Assembly (NCBI GenBank): GCA_017388605.1 | Contig: JAFPIE010000027.1 | Coordinates: forward strand, 1-11,885 | From: Acholeplasmatales bacterium | GTDB lineage: Bacteria; Bacillota_I; Bacilli_A; Acholeplasmatales; Anaeroplasmataceae | Reading direction: 5' to 3' | Length of the DNA stretch: 11,885 nucleotides | Part shown: in pieces, positions 7,212 through 11,885 of the stretch | Layout of the letters: each line of letters opens with the position of its first letter | Position numbering within the stretch: the first letter of the stretch is position 1 | Notes under the pieces: generated by a model | What the model was told of the DNA's origin: nothing | Databases searched by the model: none | Seen by the model: the letters and a program-made list of their open reading frames with translations, nothing else | Position numbers and translations under genes: made by a program

Positions 7212-8765
7212 ATGAGCATACTAAAATGTACAAATGTTTCCTTTTCCTTTGGAAATAGAACTATACTTGAAAATGCATCCTTTGTTATGCAAAAGGGTGA
7301 GCATATTGGATTAATTGGTTTAAATGGCGAAGGAAAATCTACATTTATAAAAATGATTACAGGTGAGCTAACACCAGATGATGGTAAAATTGAATGGTGT
7401 AAAAGAATCACAACTGGCTATTTAGATCAGTATACAACTCTATCTAAGGGTAAAACAATCAGAGATGTATTAAGAGAAGCATTTAAGCATATGTATGATT
7501 TAGAGGCTGAAATGAATGCTTTATATGAAAAAATGTGTGATTGTACAGAAGAAGAAATGAACCAATACCTAGAGGATACAGGTGAGATGCAATCCGAGCT
7601 TGAATCTTCAGGATTTTATAGCCTTGATGCAACCATAGAAGAGGTTGCTAATGGACTTGGACTTGGTGATATTGGGCTTGATCATGATGTATCTAATCTA
7701 TCTGGTGGTCAAAGATCAAAGGTTTTACTTACAAAGCTTATTTTAGCTAAGCCTATGATTTTAATTCTTGATGAGCCAACCAACTTCTTAGATGAGGCTC
7801 AAATTAATTGGTTAACCAATTATTTAGCAAATTATGAAAATGCATTTTTATTAGTATCCCATGATGTACCTTTCTTAAATAAGGTTGTTAATGTTATCTA
7901 TCATATGGAGGATGGCTCTTTAACAAGATATACTGGTAATTATGATCAGTATATGCAAATGTATGAAATTGAAAAGAGAAATCAAAATGTTGCTTATGAA
8001 AAGCAACAAAAGGAAATTCGTGATTTAAAGGAATTTATTAATAAAAATAAAGCAAGAGTTGCAACAACGGATTTAGCAAAATCTAGACAAAGAAGACTAG
8101 ATAAGATGGAAATTATTGATAAGGCTAAGGAAGTTATTAAGCCTAATTTCAAATTTAAGGAATGTGGTGCTTCAGGTAAATTTGTCTTTGTTGCTGAAAA
8201 TTTAGTCATTGGCTATAATGAACCCTTAACAAAGCCTGTATCCTTTACGATAGAGCGTGGACAAAAGGTTGTCATTAAGGGTGCAAATGGTATTGGTAAA
8301 TCCACATTACTTAAAACATTACTCGGTATATTAAAGCCATTAAGTGGCAAATGTGAAATGGATTATAATGTGCATTATGGCTATTTCGCCCAAGAAGAGG
8401 AATATAGTGATAAAACAGCGCACCAAGAGATTTGGGATATGTACCCAGCTATGACGAATGCTGAGGTTCGAGGTGCACTTGCCGCATGTGGCTTAACGAA
8501 GGAAAAGATTGAGTCTATGATGGTGGTATTATCTGGTGGAGAGGCTGCAAAGGTAAGATTATGTAAGATTATGCTATCTGAATGTAATACATTAATCCTA
8601 GATGAGCCTACCAACCATTTAGATGTTTACGCAAAGGAATCCCTAAAGGATGCCGTAAAGGCATTTAAGGGAACAGTGGTTCTTGTATCTCATGAGCCAG
8701 AGTTTTATAATGATATTGCAACAGATGTTTTAAATGCAGAGGATTGGACAACAAAAATATTATAG
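7212..8765 (+). CDS. ABC-F family ATPase (ribosome-associated, no membrane domain)
   Basis: This soluble protein has two fused ABC ATPase domains. Domain 1 has Walker A GLNGEGKST (36-44), signature LSGGQ (163-167) and Walker B ILDEPTN with catalytic Glu188; domain 2 has GANGIGKST (357-365), LSGGE (440-444) and ILDEPTNHLD with Glu465. Between them, about residues 230-300, is a charged helical linker (KQQKEIRDLKEF... SRQRRLDKM), the P-site-tRNA interaction motif that defines ABC-F. At 517 residues it is near YbiT/YkpA length. Such proteins act in translation (stalled ribosome rescue or antibiotic protection) rather than transport; which of these applies here cannot be told from the sequence, so no symbol is given. 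A weak SD GGGG lies seven bases before ATG. It is divergent from leuA and followed 11 bases later by the methyltransferase gene. Confidence 0.93.
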   Translation: MSILKCTNVSFSFGNRTILENASFVMQKGEHIGLIGLNGEGKSTFIKMITGELTPDDGKIEWCKRITTGYLDQYTTLSKGKTIRDVLREAFKHMYDLEAEMNALYEKMCDCTEEEMNQYLEDTGEMQSELESSGFYSLDATIEEVANGLGLGDIGLDHDVSNLSGGQRSKVLLTKLILAKPMILILDEPTNFLDEAQINWLTNYLANYENAFLLVSHDVPFLNKVVNVIYHMEDGSLTRYTGNYDQYMQMYEIEKRNQNVAYEKQQKEIRDLKEFINKNKARVATTDLAKSRQRRLDKMEIIDKAKEVIKPNFKFKECGASGKFVFVAENLVIGYNEPLTKPVSFTIERGQKVVIKGANGIGKSTLLKTLLGILKPLSGKCEMDYNVHYGYFAQEEEYSDKTAHQEIWDMYPAMTNAEVRGALAACGLTKEKIESMMVVLSGGEAAKVRLCKIMLSECNTLILDEPTNHLDVYAKESLKDAVKAFKGTVVLVSHEPEFYNDIATDVLNAEDWTTKIL

Positions 8766-8768
8766 GAG
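8763..8768 (+). promoter_or_regulatory. Ribosome binding site overlapping the ABC-F stop, deciding the rlmD start
   Basis: TAGGAG contains both the TAG stop of the ABC-F gene and the SD, eight bases before ATG 8777. This indicates co-transcription and probable translational coupling of the two genes. Confidence 0.85.
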
Positions 8769-8776
8769 CTGATAAA

Positions 8777-10252
8777 ATGGCATTAAAGGAATTTAAAAAT
8801 GTCTCTGTTGGATATATTCCTGATACAGAAATCGAATTAAATAATAAAAAATATAAAATCCATGATGTCATTCAAGGTGAAGATATTTTAGTTGATACAG
8901 ATTTAAAATATCCAGCATTAAATAAGGTACTTAAGGCATCACCCAATAGAATTTATGATGGATGCCCATATCAAGCAGAATGCGGTGGATGTCAATTCCA
9001 GCATGTTTCCTATGAATATGAGAAAAAATTGAAGGAGCAATATTTAAATGATTTATTTAAATCCTTCCATTTACCTCATATTTCCTTAGTGACCCTTGAT
9101 ATGCCGAATAATTATAGAAATAAATGTCAAATGACCTATAAGCTATCCAAATCAAAAAAGGTTGTTTGTGGATTATATCAGGAATATTCTCATAAAATTG
9201 TAACGATTACGGATTGTATGCTTCAAGCAAAAAAGGCAAATGAGGTAATTAGTGCATTAAATAAGGTTTTAACTAAAAATAAAATAAGACCATATGATGA
9301 GAAAACAAGAGAAGGAAATCTAAGACATGTATATATTCGCTATGGCTTTAATTCAAAAGAAATCATGGTTGTCTTAGTTACCAATGGGGAAATGTTTCCA
9401 GGTAGAGGAAATGTTGTTAATGATTTAAAGAAATTAAATTTAGGAATTACAACCATTGTACAAAATTATAATGCAAGAGATACATCCATTGTACTTGGTG
9501 ATAAGGAAAAGGTAATTTATGGACCTGGCTTTATTTATGAATCTGTAGGTGGCTATAAATTTAAAATCTCAGGTACATCCTTTTTCCAGGTAAATACCCT
9601 AGGTATGGAAAAGCTTTATAATTTAGCCTTAGAAAAGGCTGAAATTAAAAAGAGTGATATTGTAATTGATGCTTACTGTGGTGTTGGTACAATCTCTATT
9701 TTTGCAAGCAAATATGCGAAAAAGGTTGTTGGTGTTGAACTAAACAAAAATGCGATTACAGATGCTAAAATCAATGCCAAAATTAATAATATAACTAATG
9801 TTACCTTCATCAGTGATGATGCAACAAATTATATGACCAATTTAGCTAAGAATAGAGAAAAATGTGATGTTGTATTAATGGATCCACCAAGAGATGGATC
9901 AACAAAGGCATTCATTAACGCTATAAATTATTTAGATGCTAGAAAGGTAGTTTATGTTTCTTGTAATGCGGAAACATTGAAAAGAGATTTATATTTATTC
10001 TCTGAAAATGATTATGTTGTTAAATCCATAACAGCAGTGGATATGTTTCCAAGAACGATTCACACAGAATGTGTTGCAGTTTTAGAGAAGGATTCTGAGC
10101 TTTTAGAATTAGAAGCATTAGTGAAAAAACAAAAGGAAAACACCAAAAATTATAAAGAAAATAAAATGAAATATATTCCTAAAGCGGATATTGAAATGAT
10201 GAGAGAGGATCATTTTGAAGCCACAGGAAAAAAGCCAAAGAAGAAATGGTAG
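8777..10252 (+). CDS. rlmD: 23S rRNA (uracil-C5)-methyltransferase, RlmD/RlmCD type
   Basis: This SAM-dependent TrmA/RumA-family enzyme forms 5-methyluridine in 23S rRNA. By homology the target is U1939, possibly also U747 as for Gram-positive RlmCD; the exact site is inferred. Residues 1-60 look like a TRAM RNA-binding domain. Cluster cysteines are C63, C69 and C72 (C-x5-C-x2-C) and C147. SFFQVN (268-273), the SAM motif DAYCGVGT (298-305), DPPRDG (369-374), catalytic Cys396 in YVSCNAETLKRD and the base Glu431 in HTEC are all present. The usual SCNP is SCNA here. After the catalytic domain, about 55 lysine-rich residues form an unusual basic tail ending GKKPKKKW. The start is ATG 8777: its SD AGGAG (8764-8768) overlaps the ABC-F stop. 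An in-frame TTG at 8744 is rejected because it precedes that SD. Confidence 0.92.
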   Translation: MALKEFKNVSVGYIPDTEIELNNKKYKIHDVIQGEDILVDTDLKYPALNKVLKASPNRIYDGCPYQAECGGCQFQHVSYEYEKKLKEQYLNDLFKSFHLPHISLVTLDMPNNYRNKCQMTYKLSKSKKVVCGLYQEYSHKIVTITDCMLQAKKANEVISALNKVLTKNKIRPYDEKTREGNLRHVYIRYGFNSKEIMVVLVTNGEMFPGRGNVVNDLKKLNLGITTIVQNYNARDTSIVLGDKEKVIYGPGFIYESVGGYKFKISGTSFFQVNTLGMEKLYNLALEKAEIKKSDIVIDAYCGVGTISIFASKYAKKVVGVELNKNAITDAKINAKINNITNVTFISDDATNYMTNLAKNREKCDVVLMDPPRDGSTKAFINAINYLDARKVVYVSCNAETLKRDLYLFSENDYVVKSITAVDMFPRTIHTECVAVLEKDSELLELEALVKKQKENTKNYKENKMKYIPKADIEMMREDHFEATGKKPKKKW

Positions 10253-10278
10253 TCTATAAAAAATAGGCTACTTTTTTT
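10249..10278 (+). terminator. Rho-independent terminator of the ABC-F / rlmD unit
   Basis: GTAGTCTAT (10249-10257) pairs with ATAGGCTAC (10263-10271), nine bp including one U-G pair, around a loop of five As, followed by seven Ts (10272-10278). The 5' arm includes the rlmD stop codon. Confidence 0.9.
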
Positions 10279-10287
10279 GTTATTTGG

Positions 10288-10315
10288 TTGCAAAAAGAGA
10301 ATATTTCCATATATA
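10288..10315 (+). promoter_or_regulatory. Possible promoter of the DIP1984-family gene
   Basis: TTGCAA (10288-10293) and TATATA (10310-10315) are spaced by 16 bases, just after the upstream terminator. The start point would be near 10322, which places the GTG at 10320 outside the transcript and supports translation from ATG 10341. The -10 match is only moderate. Confidence 0.45.
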
Positions 10316-10324
10316 GAAAGTGAA

Positions 10325-10330
10325 AGAAGG
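10325..10330 (+). promoter_or_regulatory. Ribosome binding site that decides the start of the DIP1984-family gene
   Basis: AGAAGG lies ten bases before ATG 10341 and downstream of the in-frame GTG at 10320, so the ATG is preferred and the first seven codons of the longest reading frame are dropped. Confidence 0.7.
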
Positions 10331-10340
10331 TACGAAGAAT

Positions 10341-10847
10341 ATGAAAAAGTGTAATGCAGAATTAATGAAGGAGTTAAAAACTCTTCAGAATGAGATTTCT
10401 GAGATTAGATGTAATATCACAGATTATTCTATTGTAGTATATTATGAAGGTGATGATGTATATAAGGATTTTAATTTCGAAGAATCCTATGCTAAGCTAA
10501 ATGAGCTTTTAGAAGAAGAAAGAAAGATTAGAGCCACTCTTGCCTATAGTAATGCTACTACAATTCTTATGGATTATGATGGTAAGACTACCATTGCAGA
10601 GGGATTAGTTAAGCTTGCGCAGCTAACAAAATCCTTAGAAAGAGTGAAAAAACTCGTATCTAAGCAGAAGGTAACAAGAACCATTATTCCATCTACAATA
10701 GCGGACCAGCCTAACCGCATTAAGGTTCGTGAATGCTTATACGATATTGATTCTATTCCAGGAATCATTAAGGATTTAAAGAAAGAAATTGCAAGATTAC
10801 AAATTGCAATTGATAGAACAAACCTAACAAACACCATCGAGTGTTAG
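10341..10847 (+). CDS. DIP1984 (septicolysin-like) family protein, function unknown
   Basis: The protein has 168 residues from the chosen start and is rich in charged helical segments. I recognise the pattern of the DIP1984/septicolysin-like family: an N-terminal helix KELKTLQNEISEIRCNI, a mid-protein EERKIRATLAYSNATT followed by GKTTIAEGLVKLAQL, and a C-terminal helix KKEIARLQIAIDRTNLTNTIE; the TN-x-T pairs at the helix ends are the family signature. No signal peptide, transmembrane segment or enzymatic motif is visible, so it is probably a soluble helical (coiled-coil-like) protein. Despite the name, toxin activity is not established for the family and should not be assumed here. It stands alone between a terminator upstream and a long non-coding stretch downstream. 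Its last codons and stop lie inside a 14-bp hairpin. Confidence 0.75.
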   Translation: MKKCNAELMKELKTLQNEISEIRCNITDYSIVVYYEGDDVYKDFNFEESYAKLNELLEEERKIRATLAYSNATTILMDYDGKTTIAEGLVKLAQLTKSLERVKKLVSKQKVTRTIIPSTIADQPNRIKVRECLYDIDSIPGIIKDLKKEIARLQIAIDRTNLTNTIEC

Positions 10848-10855
10848 TTAGGTTT
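10820..10855 (+). terminator. Strong hairpin over the stop codon, imperfect terminator
   Basis: AAACCTAAC (10820-10828) pairs with GTTAGGTTT (10847-10855). After one A-A mismatch, AACAC (10830-10834) pairs with GTGTT (10841-10845), closing a six-base loop. That gives 14 bp, but only TTT and then CCC follow, so it lacks a proper U tract. It may be a weak terminator or a 3'-end stabilising structure, and the coding end of the gene is folded into it. Confidence 0.55.
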
Positions 10856-10860
10856 CCCGT

Positions 10861-11120
10861 TTGGTAACAAATTTATATATAAATGGCAACATGTATATAT
10901 ACCATTTTAGACGAATATATTAATATTGGTAAAAAACTTTAACAAATGAAATATTATAGATCATAAAAGAATAGATGATATGACGATATGGATGTTTAGG
11001 TTTTCTGGTTTATATGGGTATTAGGGCTAATGATATTATAGGTGTAAGGCTTTATATGGGTAAATAAAATCGGATTTTTTAAAAAAATAAATGTGAAATA
11101 AGATCCTCCTTTGTTACCAA
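10861..11120. repeat. 11-bp inverted repeat bounding a 260-bp AT-rich segment
   Basis: TTGGTAACAAA (10861-10871) and its exact reverse complement TTTGTTACCAA (11110-11120) delimit 260 bases. They could be the closing helix of a non-coding RNA or terminal repeats of a small non-autonomous element. I see no target-site duplication: the left flank reads CCCGT and the right TAAAA. Part of the match could be chance in AT-rich DNA. Confidence 0.45.
11009..11062. repeat. 12-bp direct repeat, 42-base offset
   Basis: TTTATATGGGTA occurs at 11009-11020 and again at 11051-11062. The offset of 42 bases equals four turns of B-DNA and also 14 codons, so either two binding sites on one helix face or the trace of a duplicated coding segment would fit. 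I do not recognise the motif. Confidence 0.5.
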
Positions 11121-11161
11121 TAAAAACTATTTGAATCCATGAGTTCGGTTACATGGTTCAA

Positions 11162-11186
11162 TCTTATGAATTTCAAATTCATAAGA
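11162..11186. repeat. Perfect 25-bp palindrome
   Basis: TCTTATGAATTT (11162-11173) and AAATTCATAAGA (11175-11186) are exact inverted copies around a single C. As RNA it folds into an 11-bp hairpin with a three-base loop; as DNA it would suit a dimeric regulator. No U tract follows, so it is not itself a terminator. Confidence 0.8.
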
Positions 11187-11188
11187 GG

Positions 11189-11225
11189 AATGCTCTCTTT
11201 TTCTTTAAAAAGAGGGCATTTTTTT
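11189..11225 (+). terminator. Strong rho-independent terminator upstream of the GNAT gene
   Basis: AATGCTCTCTTTTT (11189-11202) pairs with AAAAAGAGGGCATT (11207-11220), 14 bp with one U-G pair, around a CTTT loop, followed by a T tract to 11225. It is about 340 bases after the DIP1984-family stop and 75 before the GNAT start. It ends whatever is transcribed through the gap, or attenuates read-through into the GNAT gene. Confidence 0.92.
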
Positions 11226-11240
11226 ATATTTGTTATTTTT

Positions 11241-11269
11241 TTTACAATAAAATAGTGTAAAATTATCTT
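11241..11269 (+). promoter_or_regulatory. Possible promoter of the GNAT gene
   Basis: TTTACA (11241-11246) and TATCTT (11264-11269) are spaced by 17 bases and lie between the terminator and the GNAT start. The -35 box fits well; the -10 box matches four of six. The transcript would begin near 11276, leaving a short leader with the SD AAAGGAG at 11286-11292. Confidence 0.45.
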
Positions 11270-11300
11270 AAGGATACTTTCGGTAAAAGGAGAATTCAAT

Positions 11301-11852
11301 ATGGAGCTAGAATTAATAAAGCCTACCCTAGAATATAAGGATCAGGTAATGAAATATAAAGAGGATTTTTTAAAGAATAATCAAAGATTCGATGGCTGCT
11401 GCAAGCTTGAGGATTGTAAAACCTATGAGGAATGGCTAGAGTTTGAAAAAAGAAATAAAAAGAATTATTTATGGGGATATGTACCATCTACAATTTATCT
11501 TGCTGTAAGAAAAAGCGACCATAAGCTTTGTGGTATTGTAGATTTCCGTCATGAGCTCACTCCATTCTTGCTTAATTTTGGTGGCAATGTCGGCTTTAGT
11601 GTTGCAATTGATGAAAGAAGAAAGGGCTACGCAACAGAAATTGTTGCCCTTATAAAGGAAGAAGCTAAAAAGATAGGCTTACATGAAATTTTAATTACCT
11701 GTGATGGTATTAATGAAGGCTCATCTAAGGCTATTTTAAGAAATGGTGGAATCCTAGAGGATGATGTAGTCGATGAGGCTGGATTGACAAAATCTGGTTT
11801 AATTCAAAGATATTGGAACTCAGTAATGTGTCGAAGTCGTTTGGCGACTTGA
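11301..11852 (+). CDS. GNAT family N-acetyltransferase; 3' end probably altered by a junction
   Basis: This soluble acetyl-CoA-dependent acetyltransferase (RimJ/RimL-like fold) has an unknown substrate. The family is shown by the β-strand STIYLAVRKSDHKLCGIVDFR (about 63-83, cited in part) and the acetyl-CoA motif GFSVAIDERRKGYATEI, with R-x2-G-x-A at residues 106-111. NEGSSKAILRNGG (138-150) is the typical helix before the last strands, and GLIQRYW (166-172) the usual C-terminal ending. The 11 residues after Trp172 (NSVMCRSRLAT) do not look like the family and lie in DNA with different codon use; the TGA stop is also in that segment. So the true end is probably changed, and only residues 1-172 should be trusted. 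SD AAAGGAG (11286-11292) is eight bases before ATG, making the start secure. Confidence 0.85.
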   Translation: MELELIKPTLEYKDQVMKYKEDFLKNNQRFDGCCKLEDCKTYEEWLEFEKRNKKNYLWGYVPSTIYLAVRKSDHKLCGIVDFRHELTPFLLNFGGNVGFSVAIDERRKGYATEIVALIKEEAKKIGLHEILITCDGINEGSSKAILRNGGILEDDVVDEAGLTKSGLIQRYWNSVMCRSRLAT

Positions 11853-11885
11853 CGGTGCTCAAGGATTTCGACTATGTCTTCAAAC
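11813..11885 (+). CDS. Probable N-terminus of an ABC-transporter ATPase, foreign composition (3' truncated by window)
   Basis: In a frame different from that of the GNAT gene, the last 24 codons of the window translate to a segment containing LSNVSKSFGDLTVLKDF followed by DYVF. This is the classic start of an ABC-transporter ATP-binding subunit, with the A-loop-type aromatic in SKSFG; Walker A would come some 15-20 residues beyond the window end. Seventeen of 24 codons end in G or C (TCG, ACG, GTG, GAC, CTC), against about 6 of 26 in the GNAT codons just before. The nominal start (TTG 11813) has no SD; the real start may have been ATG before a breakpoint near 11811-11817. The transported substrate cannot be told. 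The alternative is coincidence, which the coherent motif and GC3 shift make unlikely. Confidence 0.5.
   Translation, partial: MELSNVSKSFGDLTVLKDFDYVFK

Larger units (their letters stand above)
10848..11130. other. AT-rich gene-free stretch with repeats
   Basis: I see no convincing gene in this part of the 453-base gap between the DIP1984-family and GNAT genes. Reading frames are short (14-17 codons at 10980-11024 and 11014-11067) and lack SD sites. It contains an 11-bp inverted repeat (10861-10871 / 11110-11120), a 12-bp direct repeat (11009-11020 / 11051-11062), and a weak hairpin AAATGG/CCATTT (10881-10886 / 10902-10907). It may be an untranslated RNA, a regulatory region or a decayed small element. 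Confidence 0.6.
11131..11225 (+). ncRNA. Three-hairpin structured RNA element ending in a terminator (small RNA, 3' UTR or leader)
   Basis: Hairpin 1: TTGAA (11131-11135) pairs with TTCAA (11157-11161) and, after one bulged T, CCATG (11137-11141) pairs with CATGG (11152-11156), leaving a ten-base loop AGTTCGGTTA. Hairpin 2 is a perfect palindrome (11162-11186). Hairpin 3 is a 14-bp terminator (11189-11225). The three abut with almost no spacer. T-box, SAM, tRNA, RNase P and SRP signatures were looked for and not seen, so the class is unknown. No convincing promoter was found just upstream, so it could be the end of a long DIP1984 transcript or of a small RNA. Confidence 0.45.

Noticed and set aside
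8744..8776. TTG start 11 codons upstream for the methyltransferase
   Set aside because: It precedes the AGGAG site and would overlap the ABC-F gene; ATG 8777 has the proper spacing and matches the start of the TRAM domain.
10320..10340. GTG start seven codons upstream for the DIP1984-family gene
   Set aside because: The AGAAGG site is downstream of it, and the likely transcription start falls at about the same place.
1..10847. Absence of TGA as a stop in nine genes, hinting at a recoded TGA
   Set aside because: Tryptophan is encoded by TGG throughout with no in-frame TGA, and nine genes are too few; TAA/TAG preference is normal at low GC.
11014..11067. Possible 17-residue peptide (starts MGIRANDIIG)
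   Set aside because: No SD at proper distance and no known family; it merely spans the interval between the direct repeats.
11101..11161. Resemblance to the 16S rRNA 3' end (GATC...CTCCTTT) and to a tRNA T-arm (GGTTCAATC)
   Set aside because: The match to 16S is short and lacks the conserved GGATCACCTCC string; no acceptor stem or anticodon arm can be drawn around the T-arm-like piece.
11114..11299. 61-codon minus-strand reading frame opposite the structured element
   Set aside because: It crosses the terminator stem and palindrome, has no visible SD or family motif, and is explained by AT-rich DNA lacking stops.
11831..11872. Hairpin AAGTCG/CGACTT and pairing GTCGAA/TTCGAC at the right end, as a possible recombination or attachment site
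   Set aside because: The segment reads coherently as coding DNA for an ABC ATPase, so the short stems are more likely incidental to its codons.

Overview
This is AT-rich bacterial chromosomal DNA with mostly A/T-ending codons (TTA, AGA, GGT, GAT), clear Shine-Dalgarno (SD) sites and U-tract hairpin terminators. This points to a low-GC Firmicute (Bacillota), probably an anaerobic clostridial or erysipelotrichial-type gut organism; the lineage is inferred from composition and gene families only. The window opens inside leuC and closes inside another gene, so both ends are cut.

Positions 1-5289 are a co-directional branched-chain amino acid operon: leuC (3' end), leuD, leuB, ilvD and ilvB, closed by a strong terminator. 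LeuC and LeuD are of the short, archaeal-like isopropylmalate isomerase type, and IlvD looks like the [4Fe-4S] form. leuA lies convergent to the operon on the minus strand (5358-7016), with its own consensus-like promoter and its own terminator placed tail-to-tail with the operon's. Together the genes cover acetolactate synthase (large subunit), dihydroxyacid dehydratase and the whole leucine branch up to 2-ketoisocaproate. ilvC, ilvN and an aminotransferase are not in the window.

Positions 7212-10252 hold a two-gene plus-strand unit with ribosome-related products: an ABC-F ATPase and, with its SD overlapping the ABC-F stop codon, an RlmD/RlmCD-type 23S rRNA m5U methyltransferase. A terminator follows. 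A separate gene for a DIP1984 (septicolysin-like) family protein of unknown role follows at 10341-10847, with a strong hairpin over its stop codon.

Positions 10848-11300 are the least explained part: about 450 bases without a convincing gene. They contain an 11-bp inverted repeat spaced by about 240 bases, a 12-bp direct repeat at a 42-base offset, and three consecutive hairpins (one a perfect 25-bp palindrome) ending in a textbook terminator about 75 bases before a GNAT acetyltransferase gene (11301-11852).

In the last ~70 bases the composition and codon usage change abruptly. In a frame different from that of the GNAT gene they encode what looks like the N-terminus of an ABC-transporter ATPase. 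The last ~11 residues and the stop of the GNAT ORF fall in this foreign-looking DNA. This is either a real insertion/recombination junction or an assembly chimera at a contig end.
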